From SM23-73-3 sp965369445 (GTDB lineage Bacteria; Zixibacteria; MSB-5A5; SM1-73), in the NCBI GenBank assembly GCA_965369445.1, contig CBDUQU010000119.1, positions 1 through 9,277 on the forward strand: a stretch of DNA of 9,277 nt. The letters run 5' to 3'. Below are positions 1 through 7,286 of the stretch, in pieces. Both the position numbers and the translations under genes were made by a program. Each line of letters opens with the position of its first letter. Positions within the stretch are counted from its first letter, which is position 1. The notes under the pieces are model-generated. The model saw nothing but the letters and a program-made list of their open reading frames with translations, made no database searches and had not been told where the DNA came from.

Positions 1-382
1 GATAAGGCAGTTTGAACCCGGAGAAATAAACCACGTCTATGTCATGGGTTAAGCAGACTGCGAACCCCTTGCCGCCGGGATATTCAACTTTGAGACCGTT
101 ACGAATTAAGAATTCCGATACTCTCGGTTCCAGGACGTGTCTGTGTTCTGACAGGTAATAGGGGAATCTCCGATGCATGTCCAATGTCGGAGGGTTGTAT
201 TCTTCCTTCCTGGTGAACAGGTTCCAGAGACTCTCATTCTCTCTCAACGCGTCAATCATAGCATCCCGAGTTTTGTGAGTCGGTTGTGACTGAATGGGTG
301 CATCTACGTCGTAAAGCGACTCACCACCGCCAAGCGCAAAGGCCTGCAAACAATTGATAGCAAATATGTTCTCAAAAATCAA
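1..382 (-). CDS. Polysaccharide deacetylase-like protein, N-terminal part, runs off the left edge
   Basis: An open minus-strand frame runs from a TGA at 461-463 to the window edge without a stop. It reads like the region leading into a NodB-type deacetylase domain: 'LFTRKEEYN', then 'HRRFPYYLSEHRH', then 'FAVCLTHDIDVV'. The THDID stretch matches the first metal-binding/catalytic motif of polysaccharide deacetylases (CE4-like fold), which remove acyl groups from cell-wall or exopolysaccharide sugars; the remaining motifs would lie beyond the window. The start is uncertain. There is no in-frame ATG before 257-259 and no GTG; TTG codons at 380-382, 347-349 and 458-460 are the only common alternatives and none has a good ribosome binding site. 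TTG 380-382 is used here provisionally. The frame upstream (383-460) overlaps the terminator of the preceding peptidase gene, so either an unusual start is used or the 5' end has been lost. Family assignment is fairly sure; substrate is unknown. Confidence 0.6.
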   Translation of the reverse strand, partial: MIFENIFAINCLQAFALGGGESLYDVDAPIQSQPTHKTRDAMIDALRENESLWNLFTRKEEYNPPTLDMHRRFPYYLSEHRHVLEPRVSEFLIRNGLKVEYPGGKGFAVCLTHDIDVVYFSGFKLPY

Positions 383-444
383 GTCCGAAATGGTTGGAGC
401 GTCAAGAATTTCCTGTTCGCGGCCTTCTGTGCTCTGCGGAAAAC

Positions 445-478
445 AGAAGCGGCCCTCCAATCAAGAAGAGCCGCTTTT
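445..478 (-). terminator. Hairpin terminator after the S9 peptidase gene, possibly bidirectional
   Basis: A GC-rich inverted repeat (AGCGGC at 448-453, GCCGCT at 470-475, extendable outward with A-T and G-T pairs to 445/478) encloses a 16-base loop. Read on the minus strand, it lies about 30 bases after the peptidase stop codon and is followed by TTCTGTTTT. Read on the plus strand it is followed by six T's, so it could also stop plus-strand transcription, although no plus-strand gene is visible to its left. Confidence 0.7.
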
Positions 479-508
479 TTCATTCTCAATTTGGCGCTAA
501 GAGAAAGC

Positions 509-2449
509 CTACGGTATTTCCTCGGCTTGGCTTTCCTCGTACCGTCCGCCCAGATGCTTGGCTAAGAACTTCTCTGCGGCGGCGTAGAATTTCAGGCGGT
601 TTTCCGGCTTGGCGAATCCGTGGCCCTCATCTTCGAAGAGGAGGTATTCGTAGTCGATACCCTTTTCCTTCAGCGCCTCCACGATCTGTTCGGATTCTGC
701 TTGCGGCACGCGCGGATCATTGGCGCCCTGGGCAATCAGCATAGGAATCTTTATCTGATCGACCTTGAATAGCGGAGAGCGGGACTTCAGAAAGTCCTCC
801 TCGGTCTCGGGGTCACCGATTCGCTTGTTCAAAAGCGATCTCATGACCTCCCAGTAAGGCGGAAGGGAGGTGATCCAGGTCATGAGATTGGCTGGCCCGA
901 CGATGTCGACAGCGCAGCAGAAAAGGTCGGGCGTGAAGGTAGCTCCAACCAATGCCGCGTAGCCACCATACGAGCCGCCGTAGATGGCGACCTTCTCAGG
1001 GTCGGCTATGCCTTTTTCAATCGCCCAGTTAACCGCGTCGACAAGATCATCGTGCATCTTGCCGCCCCACTCCTTGGTTGAGGCGTTAACGAAGTCCTTG
1101 CCGTATCCGGTCGAGCCACGGAAGTTCACCTGCAAACAGACGTAGCCCCGGTTGGCGAACCACTGAACCTCGTTGTTGTAGCCCCAGGTGTCGCGGTACC
1201 AGGGGCCGCCGTGTACGTTCAAGACCATGGGCAGATTCTTCCTACCTTTTCCGGGCGGATAAGTGACGTAACCGTGAATGGTCAACCCATCCCGTGACTC
1301 GAAGGATATCGGTTCCATGGAGGTCAATTCATATTGGTTCAACACCGGACGGTGGTGAAACAGGAACGTTCCTTTCTTGGTCTCCCGATCATAGGCCCAG
1401 TATGCAATGGGGCCGTCATCCTTATCGAAACTTACCAGCCAGGTCTTGTCGGCATCGTCCCGGTTGCTCACCCGGTAGTCTCCATGGTCAAGCTTCGCTA
1501 TGGCCTCGAAATCATCCTTGATCGATTCATCCAGCACCTGCCATTCGGTTCTTGCCTTGGTGAAGCTCACGGCCTGCACTTCGTACCTATCGGGGTGGAT
1601 CATAACGCCGCTGATATCGTATTGAGGATCTTCGGCCAGAACCTCGTAACCCTGGGTGGCAATGTCCATCTTGACTAAGCGCCCTGCGTTAACCTCGCGC
1701 GAATCCATAAGAATCAGGGAATCGCCTCCTATTGAAAACGTGACCGGACCACTGGTCATGGCATTCTCCGAATCCCAGGTGAGGAGTTTATCCCAGCTTG
1801 CCTTCTCGTCTTCCCGAACCATCAGATCGAACCCGCCGTCAGGCGTCGTGGCCAACGCACCCCGCACCTTGAACTCAGGATCGGTCACCCACCCGGCGAT
1901 GTTGCCTGGATTCCTTGCCACCAGTTCCAGCTCGCCGGATGTCAAATCCAGGTGATACACGTCGTGAACCGCTACGTTCTCTTTATTCATGGCGATGAGC
2001 AGCTCATTGGGGAAGTGCTTATTGCGATCGACAACGCGAGCCTGCACGTTTTCAAAAGGCGTGTAGTCCTTGATCTCATTCGTCACCAGATTCACTCCAT
2101 AGAGGCGCCAGTTCTCGTTTCCACCCACATCCTGAAGATACATGACGTGTTTGGAATCCGCCGCCCAGAAATAGATCCGTATACCTCGATCGTCATCCTT
2201 GGTAACCGGCTTATCATCCTCAGCGCCGATGGTCCTCACCCACACGTTAAGCACGTTGTCCACCGGAGCTATGTACGCCAGCATGGTTCCGTCAGGAGAA
2301 ATTTGAGGGCTGGCCTTCTCCGGGTTTCCGAAAATCACCTCTCTGGGAATCAGCTTAACCTCACTGGTCCCGCAGGAGGAGACAAACACCACGATTGTGG
2401 CGCAAAGCAAAATCGCGCCAACGACCCACAAAAGCTTTGAGCGTCTCAC
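509..2449 (-). CDS. S9-family (prolyl oligopeptidase-type) serine peptidase, predicted lipoprotein
   Basis: This 646-residue protein has the two-part layout of S9 peptidases related to dipeptidyl/acylaminoacyl peptidases: an N-terminal beta-propeller and a C-terminal alpha/beta-hydrolase domain that cleaves short peptides. Residues 1-25 form a signal peptide (RRSK, then a hydrophobic core) ending in a lipobox VSSC with the lipidated Cys at 26. Gly at +2 gives no inner-membrane retention signal, so outer-membrane anchoring facing the periplasm is likely if the cell is diderm. A PD40/WD40-like propeller motif is visible at 47-60 (SPQISPDGTMLAYI). In the catalytic domain, the oxyanion-hole motif HGGP is at 413-416, the nucleophile Ser493 lies in GGSYGG, Asp578 in GANDPRVP, and His610 in DEGHGF, so the triad is complete. 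It starts at GTG (2447-2449), chosen because a full AGGAGGT ribosome binding site lies 6 bases upstream. It has its own promoter and terminator and appears monocistronic. The exact peptide preference cannot be read from the sequence. Confidence 0.93.
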   Translation of the reverse strand: MRRSKLLWVVGAILLCATIVVFVSSCGTSEVKLIPREVIFGNPEKASPQISPDGTMLAYIAPVDNVLNVWVRTIGAEDDKPVTKDDDRGIRIYFWAADSKHVMYLQDVGGNENWRLYGVNLVTNEIKDYTPFENVQARVVDRNKHFPNELLIAMNKENVAVHDVYHLDLTSGELELVARNPGNIAGWVTDPEFKVRGALATTPDGGFDLMVREDEKASWDKLLTWDSENAMTSGPVTFSIGGDSLILMDSREVNAGRLVKMDIATQGYEVLAEDPQYDISGVMIHPDRYEVQAVSFTKARTEWQVLDESIKDDFEAIAKLDHGDYRVSNRDDADKTWLVSFDKDDGPIAYWAYDRETKKGTFLFHHRPVLNQYELTSMEPISFESRDGLTIHGYVTYPPGKGRKNLPMVLNVHGGPWYRDTWGYNNEVQWFANRGYVCLQVNFRGSTGYGKDFVNASTKEWGGKMHDDLVDAVNWAIEKGIADPEKVAIYGGSYGGYAALVGATFTPDLFCCAVDIVGPANLMTWITSLPPYWEVMRSLLNKRIGDPETEEDFLKSRSPLFKVDQIKIPMLIAQGANDPRVPQAESEQIVEALKEKGIDYEYLLFEDEGHGFAKPENRLKFYAAAEKFLAKHLGGRYEESQAEEIP

Positions 2450-2455
2450 TGTTCT

Positions 2456-2462
2456 ACCTCCT
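2456..2462 (-). promoter_or_regulatory. Strong ribosome binding site that fixes the GTG start of the S9 peptidase
   Basis: The minus strand reads AGGAGGT here, a full anti-Shine-Dalgarno match, 6 bases before the GTG at 2447-2449. It supports the GTG start and predicts efficient translation. Confidence 0.85.
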
Positions 2463-2560
2463 TTTGTTAAGTGAACAGCTTTCTGTGCTAATCAGGAAAA
2501 CTCCCTATCATGTCCGTTCTAAGAACTTCTTATTTAAACCTTTGAAATTTCGTTGGCTCC

Positions 2561-2589
2561 TTTATAGCAAATGTTAACGGGAAAGTCAA
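2561..2589 (-). promoter_or_regulatory. Sigma-70-type promoter of the S9 peptidase gene
   Basis: On the minus strand, TTGACT (2584-2589) and TATAAA (2561-2566) are separated by exactly 17 bases, a near-consensus housekeeping promoter. Transcription would start near 2554, giving a leader of about 105 bases before the GTG. The -35 box lies within an inverted repeat (CGGGAA at 2578-2583, TTCCCG at 2598-2603), a possible operator. With no U-tracted terminator after the trehalose operon, some read-through from upstream is also possible. Confidence 0.75.
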
Positions 2590-2716
2590 GTCCTAAGTTC
2601 CCGATTCAGAGAATTTCTTGATTTGTGTCCGGGGAGGATAGATCACTTCGGAAGTGCGGAGGACAGGAGAACTCTATCTTGAAGAAATGCTGCCGGACGT
2701 TGCGAACTGGTGGGGT

Positions 2717-3925
2717 CTATTTTATGAGGTGATTCAGCAGATCCAGGTAATCGGAGACCAGCCGGGTTATGAGGAACTTCTCCCTGACCATCTCCTTGCC
2801 TTTTTTGCCCATCTTTTCTGCAAGCTTGGGATCCTTGAGAAGTTGAACGATTCTCTGAGCAAAGCCCTTTTTGTCGTTGGCTTCCACTAGGAAACCGTTT
2901 TCCCCGTCGCTGATTTGAAGAGAAATTCCTCCGGTGTTGGATGCTACCACGGGGGTTCCCTTCCACAAGGCCTCGCTCACCGTGAGTCCAAAGCCCTCTC
3001 TGGTCGACTTCTGAATTATGACCGAGGAGGCTGTCTGGAGTGCATTCACCAAAATGCTGTTCTCACTGGTTATGAGGATCACGTCTTTGCTTTCGATCAG
3101 GTCGTTTGCTCTTCTCTCGACTTTTTCAAAGATGGTCCAGCCCTCAGGATCGTCCGCAGCCATGCTTCCGCATAACACCAACCTGCAATCTACCTCTTTC
3201 TTCACAAGCTTGAAGACCTGAACGACGCCTTCCGGGTCTTTCCACCTGTCAAACCTTGATATCTGGGTTATCAGCGGTTTATCTGTGGGTATGCCAAACT
3301 TTTTCAGATACTTTGAAATAACCCCCTCTGAGATTGCCATATTTTTAGGGGAAAGAGGATCGATGGCCGGGTGAATGATCCTTTGTTCTACCGGAAGGTC
3401 CTCTCTTCTATATTTCTCACTCGAGATAACCATCATATCATATCTTAGAATGAATTTCTTGAGGAAATCCCAAAGGGCGCTATTGGAGTGTGACAAATCG
3501 ACGTGACATCTCCAGATCCATGGCTGCTTTTTAGTGTAGTACTTTATCAGAGGTAGCGGCTGTGGATCGTGAATAATCACACAATCATGATCTATGTGCG
3601 TAAAAACAGAGAAATCCTCGTTGGCTCGGATGTACAGACGTTTTTTGATCTCGGTTAGATTGATACCGCCCCCTTGAAGCGCGTTGTGAAATTTCTTGGT
3701 TATGGCAAAGAAATCAGGCGTTCCGTGCATGATCCTCCAGCCCACGTCAATACCCAGATCGTTCGTCAACACCACCATGGATCCCAGGATCTCAGCGACG
3801 CCGCCGCCCTGGTAGGTTGAGTTTATGTGGAGAATGTGCTTGCCCGATAGCGGCCTGGCCTTCCGGTAGAGAGAGGAGAGAACCTCATCTCCCACGATTT
3901 CACTATAATCATCCAAGCTCTTCAT
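2717..3925 (-). CDS. treT: Trehalose synthase of the TreT type (GT4 glycosyltransferase)
   Basis: This 402-residue retaining glycosyltransferase (GT4, GT-B fold) closely resembles the archaeal trehalose glycosyltransferring synthase TreT, which reversibly joins glucose from an NDP-glucose to free glucose to make alpha,alpha-trehalose. Family-typical stretches run along the whole chain: 'LDDYSEIVGDE' near the start, 'HINSTYQGGGVAEIL' at 33-47 (glycine-rich acceptor loop), 'KKFHNALQG' at 77-85, 'IIHDPQP' at 117-123 and 'QPWIWRCHVDLS' at 134-145. The donor-site pair Arg224/Lys229 lies in 'SRFDRWKD', and the GT4 E-x7-E motif is Glu310/Glu318 in 'REGFGLTVSE'. Length matches the roughly 400-residue family norm and no signal peptide is seen, so it is cytosolic. 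The ATG lies one base after the stop of the fused TPS/TPP gene and has only a weak ribosome binding site, so translation is probably coupled. The preferred NDP sugar and in vivo direction cannot be read; it might also serve as an activator or partner of the fused enzyme. Confidence 0.88.
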   Translation of the reverse strand: MKSLDDYSEIVGDEVLSSLYRKARPLSGKHILHINSTYQGGGVAEILGSMVVLTNDLGIDVGWRIMHGTPDFFAITKKFHNALQGGGINLTEIKKRLYIRANEDFSVFTHIDHDCVIIHDPQPLPLIKYYTKKQPWIWRCHVDLSHSNSALWDFLKKFILRYDMMVISSEKYRREDLPVEQRIIHPAIDPLSPKNMAISEGVISKYLKKFGIPTDKPLITQISRFDRWKDPEGVVQVFKLVKKEVDCRLVLCGSMAADDPEGWTIFEKVERRANDLIESKDVILITSENSILVNALQTASSVIIQKSTREGFGLTVSEALWKGTPVVASNTGGISLQISDGENGFLVEANDKKGFAQRIVQLLKDPKLAEKMGKKGKEMVREKFLITRLVSDYLDLLNHLIK

Positions 3926-3926
3926 A

Positions 3927-6110
3927 TTATACTCTGACCAGCCCTTCTATCAATGATCTTACTTCCCATACGGAATCTAAATTGAAGCTAGCTTTCGAGG
4001 GGCTCAACCCCACTTTAATGGAATAGGCTGATTCGGGAAGGACGGCAAACATGTCCTCGTCGGTCCAGTCATCTCCTATGACCAGGATGAAGTCCCACCC
4101 GCCTCGTGAGAGCCAGTGCAACGCCGCCCGCCCTTTGTTTATGCCGACGCTTTTTATCTCGATGACCTTACTTCCCTCCAGTATCCCAAGATTAAGATTG
4201 GCGGTGAGCTGAAGCAGTTCATCCTTCAACTCCCTCGCCCTTATCGACGCTAATTGAGGATCTGCTTTTCTGTAATGCCAAGCCAAGGAGAAGTCTTTTT
4301 CTTCGATGAAAGAACCTGGAGTTCTGTCCTCATACCATTCAAGGATGGGATTCATTTGTTCCTTCCAATCGTCTCTCAGGGGCTCTATGGTCTCCCACGG
4401 CTTCCCCCGATCCTTGATCCACACGCCGTGCTCGGCAACCAATCCCAGGTTTCGGTTTCCAAACCATTTATCCAGAGTTTCTTTGTCTCGTCCACTTATT
4501 ATTACCACTTCGGTTTTGGGGCTTTCGCCAAGCGCATCAAGCATGTTGAGAAGCCCTTCATCCGGCTTTGCCTTCTGGGGTTTTTCGGCAAAGGGAACCA
4601 GGGTTCCATCATAATCCAACAGCATAATACTATTATCGCTCTGCCAGTAGCTTCTAATTAGTTTTTTTTGCATCTCCTCGGTTAATTTCCTGACCGACAA
4701 TGCCAGTTGAATCTTCTTGACGTTGGACAGAGCGTCAATAAAATCAGTTCCCCAGCGCACCACGTTATAGCGGTTAAGCCTTTTCTGCATGATGCGGTTG
4801 CGCTCCACCTGTTCTTCCTCCGGCATGGTCAAAGCTTCCTTTATGGCCCAGGCTATCTCATCCTGGTTGTTGGGATTTACTACGATAGCTTCTCCCAACT
4901 CCTTTGAAGCTCCCGCCATCTCGCTTAGGATCAAGACTCCTCGACCATCGGTTTTGGTAGCCAGAAACTCCTTGGCTATCAGATTCATTCCGTCCCTCAT
5001 GGGGGTCACCAGGGCGGCATCTGCCACGTTATAAAGTGCGACCAGGCTGTGAAACGACTGAAAACGATACATGTACCAGATGGGCATCCATCCGATGTTT
5101 CCTTGCTTACCGTTGATCTTGCCCACCAATTCGTCCACCCTGTTTTTTATCTGAGCGTACTGCTCCACTCCCGTGCGCGACGGGACCACCGCCAGGATGA
5201 GAGTCACCTTTTCCTTATATTGTGGGTTTCTCTCCAAGAAGAGATCAAACGCCTGGATGCGCTGGGGAATACCTTTGGTATAGTCCAGACGATCGATGGA
5301 GAGTATGACTTTCTGGCCTTCGAGCTTCTTCTCGAATCTCCGGATTGCATCTCGCACCTCCGGATCCTCTACCGCGCTGGCGAATCGTCTGTAGTCAATC
5401 CCCATGGGGAACACGTCCACCTTGACCAAGCGATTGCCCGCATTGATCTGGCCAAAAGAGTGCTCGTAGCCCAGAAGCCGGTGGACGCTGTCAAGAAAAT
5501 GCAGTAAGTAGTCGTTGGTGTGAAACCCGATCAGATCCGCTCCCAGAAGCCCCTCAAGGATCTCCTTGCGCCAGGGGAGCAGACGGAAGACTTCAAAGGA
5601 TGGGAAGGGTATGTGAAGAAAGAAACCTATGCTGGCCTCGGGAAGTCTCTTCCTGATGAGTCCGGGAAGCAGCATAAGCTGGAAATCGTGTACCCAGATG
5701 ACGTCCCCTGGCTGGGCCGACTCGACCACAGCATCACAAAAGACCTGATTCACCTGTCTGTATGCCTCCCAGAAACTCCTATTGTATGAGGCATAGAGCG
5801 GAAAGTGGTGAAAAAGCGGCCAGAGCGTCTTGTTACAGAAACCATAATAGTAATTATCCACCATTGGCTTGGAGAGAAAAACAGGATGACAGCCTTGTGC
5901 GCTCAGCCTCTCCTCTATCTGGTGCTTTTCTTCATCATCTATATTCTCCAGAGTCATCCCCGGCCAGCCTATCCACCGGCTGGAGTAGGACTTGTAGAAT
6001 GAACTCAGTCCGGTGGCAACGCCACCGGCACTGGGTAGAAACCGAAGGTTGCCTTCCCGTTTGATCACGTTTACCGGCAGCCTGTTTGAAACGATCAACA
6101 GTCTTTTCAC
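3927..6110 (-). CDS. Fused trehalose-6-phosphate synthase/phosphatase (OtsA-OtsB)
   Basis: This 727-residue bifunctional cytosolic enzyme makes trehalose from UDP-glucose and glucose-6-phosphate in two steps. Residues 1 to about 465 are a GT20 synthase domain: 'SNRLPV' with Arg10, 'SAGGVATGL' at 27-35, 'WIGWPG' at 46-51, 'VHDFQLMLLP' at 140-149 (Asp142), 'HIPFP' at 166-170, donor-site Arg274/Lys279 in 'RLDYTKG', and 'TPMRDGMNLIAKEF' at 369-382. Residues about 490-727 are a HAD-type phosphatase: nucleophile Asp499 and Asp501 in 'LLDYDGT', 'IISGRD' at 537-542, 'AEHGVW' at 559-564, 'GINKGRA' at 656-662 and the metal-binding 'GDDWTDEDMF' at 679-688. All key residues are present, so both activities are expected. 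The GTG start at 6108-6110 follows a GGAG 9 bases upstream. It is first in a two-gene operon with treT. Such fusions are typical of eukaryotes but also occur in some Bacteroidetes-type bacteria and archaea; single-function OtsA or OtsB would be much shorter. Confidence 0.95.
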   Translation of the reverse strand: MKRLLIVSNRLPVNVIKREGNLRFLPSAGGVATGLSSFYKSYSSRWIGWPGMTLENIDDEEKHQIEERLSAQGCHPVFLSKPMVDNYYYGFCNKTLWPLFHHFPLYASYNRSFWEAYRQVNQVFCDAVVESAQPGDVIWVHDFQLMLLPGLIRKRLPEASIGFFLHIPFPSFEVFRLLPWRKEILEGLLGADLIGFHTNDYLLHFLDSVHRLLGYEHSFGQINAGNRLVKVDVFPMGIDYRRFASAVEDPEVRDAIRRFEKKLEGQKVILSIDRLDYTKGIPQRIQAFDLFLERNPQYKEKVTLILAVVPSRTGVEQYAQIKNRVDELVGKINGKQGNIGWMPIWYMYRFQSFHSLVALYNVADAALVTPMRDGMNLIAKEFLATKTDGRGVLILSEMAGASKELGEAIVVNPNNQDEIAWAIKEALTMPEEEQVERNRIMQKRLNRYNVVRWGTDFIDALSNVKKIQLALSVRKLTEEMQKKLIRSYWQSDNSIMLLDYDGTLVPFAEKPQKAKPDEGLLNMLDALGESPKTEVVIISGRDKETLDKWFGNRNLGLVAEHGVWIKDRGKPWETIEPLRDDWKEQMNPILEWYEDRTPGSFIEEKDFSLAWHYRKADPQLASIRARELKDELLQLTANLNLGILEGSKVIEIKSVGINKGRAALHWLSRGGWDFILVIGDDWTDEDMFAVLPESAYSIKVGLSPSKASFNLDSVWEVRSLIEGLVRV

Positions 6111-6174
6111 CTCAACTCACTCCAATCTCGTTTTTTTGAGTGATTTGCGAGTCATCTGCGGATTATGATATTGA

Positions 6175-6203
6175 ATTATACCATAAATCGAAAGGAGGCG
6201 CAA
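6175..6203 (-). promoter_or_regulatory. Sigma-70-type promoter of the trehalose operon
   Basis: On the minus strand, TTGCGC (6198-6203) and a perfect TATAAT (6175-6180) are 17 bases apart. The predicted start near 6168 leaves a leader of about 58 bases before the GTG of the fused synthase/phosphatase. Just upstream lie an inverted repeat (ATGCT 6218-6222, AGCAT 6230-6234) and two direct CAGCTT copies on the plus strand (6237-6242, 6252-6257), which could bind a regulator. Confidence 0.75.
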
Positions 6204-6262
6204 GCCTTTTCGGTTCCATGCTAAGCCGGAGCATAACAGCTTGGGTACTCTCAGCTTACGAC

Positions 6263-6281
6263 CTATTATATGAGGTAATAG
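6263..6281. repeat. Short inverted repeat upstream of the trehalose operon
   Basis: CTATTA and TAATAG flank a 7-base centre, a perfect 6-base inverted repeat. It lies 60 bases upstream of the trehalose promoter -35 box and about 40 bases after the stop of the DUF2156 gene. It lacks a T-run and is AT-rich, so it looks more like a protein-binding site than a terminator, but chance is not excluded. Confidence 0.3.
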
Positions 6282-6321
6282 TCTAAGTGGGGGCAGGCGA
6301 GGTTATAAAATCGATTGGCTC

Positions 6322-7254
6322 CTAAGTGATCTCTGCCTTGGCGCCTGAACTCAAACGGACGGTGAACTTCTCCTCCAGATGGTGGGGATAGTAGGAAAGC
6401 TTGGCTTTCCTGAGTCCGGGTTCTCCCAGGTCCTGCTCCCGGTTGACAAAAGGGATATCTTGCCAGGCTTTCTCACAGAACTGCTGATTGATGATTGCAT
6501 ATACTCCCTTGATTTCCGGATTGGCTTTTTCGATGTGTATTAGCGCGGTCTGATCGTTAAGCAGCTCTCCCAGGGCAAAAGCCTCTACCTTATTTTCAAT
6601 CAGGATTACCTCGCCCTTTAGGCTCAAAGCACTGAAATTGTTGAGGGCTGCGCGAACAGCTTCCCACTCGTCCAGTAGATTCATATCCTCTTCGCACCGG
6701 CGCCACTCACACCAGGTCTCCGTCAGGTTCAGACACTCCTTTACGTGCTGGTCGGTTAACGGAGCGTAGGAGAACGAATGAGAGCGCAGGAATTGGTTGA
6801 CCTGATTTCGTTTGGAATGATATTTCCTCCCAGCCAGCTTGATCAAATCCTCGGTTCTATAAACGTAATCAAACTGATCCCGGGTTGGTTCAATCGATAG
6901 GTCGGTCGCTCCTTCGAGTTCCGATACCAGCCGCCTGTCGCTCCGCTCGATGTGGGGGTTCTCCTCTCCCTTCTCCTCCCTGAGCCACTGCAACAACATA
7001 CGGACGATTTCTAATCGGGGCGAAGGACCTATGGGTTGAAGGGCAAAATGATGGTTACCCTCGATCACCGAAATCACCAAAAGCCAGTCACGATACACGG
7101 ACCATTGGAATCCATAATGAGAGCGCCAGATGAAGAGATTGGTGAAGGTCCATTCCGAGGTGTCGGGTCGATATCTCCACAAGATATCCTGGATGAACTC
7201 GCGGTCTTCCAGTTGCATCGGTCTGAACTGGGGAAATTGGGGATGCGTGGCCAT
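6322..7254 (-). CDS. DUF2156 protein, LPG-synthase C-terminal-like (GNAT-related fold)
   Basis: This 310-residue protein belongs to the DUF2156 / phosphatidylglycerol lysyltransferase C-terminal-like family (the soluble catalytic fold of MprF, related to GNAT transferases). Recognisable stretches are 'FTNLFIWR' at 37-44, 'DYVYRTEDLIKLAGRKYHSKRNQ' starting at 129, 'LKGEVILIENKVEAFALGE' starting at 212, 'ALIHIEKANPEIKG' at 237-250 and 'NREQDLG' followed by 'GLRKAKLSYYP' near 271-290. It has no membrane segments or signal peptide, so unlike full MprF it is a cytosolic stand-alone domain; its substrate is unknown, and aminoacyl transfer to a lipid is not implied. The frame extends 20 codons further upstream, but the ATG at 7252-7254 is preferred because an AAGGAGA ribosome binding site lies 6 bases before it and the family-like sequence starts only after it. 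It may be co-transcribed with wrbA 134 bp upstream, since no convincing promoter or terminator lies between them. Confidence 0.85.
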   Translation of the reverse strand: MATHPQFPQFRPMQLEDREFIQDILWRYRPDTSEWTFTNLFIWRSHYGFQWSVYRDWLLVISVIEGNHHFALQPIGPSPRLEIVRMLLQWLREEKGEENPHIERSDRRLVSELEGATDLSIEPTRDQFDYVYRTEDLIKLAGRKYHSKRNQVNQFLRSHSFSYAPLTDQHVKECLNLTETWCEWRRCEEDMNLLDEWEAVRAALNNFSALSLKGEVILIENKVEAFALGELLNDQTALIHIEKANPEIKGVYAIINQQFCEKAWQDIPFVNREQDLGEPGLRKAKLSYYPHHLEEKFTVRLSSGAKAEIT

Positions 7255-7260
7255 CAATGA

Positions 7261-7267
7261 TCTCCTT
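7261..7267 (-). promoter_or_regulatory. Ribosome binding site that decides the DUF2156 start
   Basis: The minus strand reads AAGGAGA, 6 bases ahead of the ATG at 7252-7254. An upstream in-frame start at 7312-7314 would add 20 poorly conserved, Arg/Cys-rich residues, so the internal start is chosen. Confidence 0.75.
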
Positions 7268-7286
7268 CTAAGGACGACCTGCATGT

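Noticed and set aside
394..744. Plus-strand open frame of 116 codons
   Set aside because: It crosses the terminator and overlaps the 3' end of the S9 peptidase; its translation is Arg/Pro-rich with no family resemblance, typical of an antisense shadow.
1952..2440. Plus-strand open frame of 162 codons opposite the peptidase
   Set aside because: It lies wholly antisense to the propeller region of a complete, recognisable peptidase, and has no ribosome binding site or protein-family features.
2645..2659. CACTT/AAGTG hairpin as terminator of the trehalose operon
   Set aside because: The stem is only five base pairs and no T-run follows on the minus strand, so it does not support a rho-independent terminator.
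2643..2966. Minus-strand open frame overlapping the end of treT in another frame
   Set aside because: It overlaps conserved C-terminal treT coding sequence, and its Gln/Ser/Arg-rich translation resembles no protein.
6265..6270. A second TATAAT on the minus strand upstream of the trehalose operon
   Set aside because: No acceptable -35 hexamer lies 15-19 bases upstream; the better-spaced promoter at 6175-6203 explains the operon.
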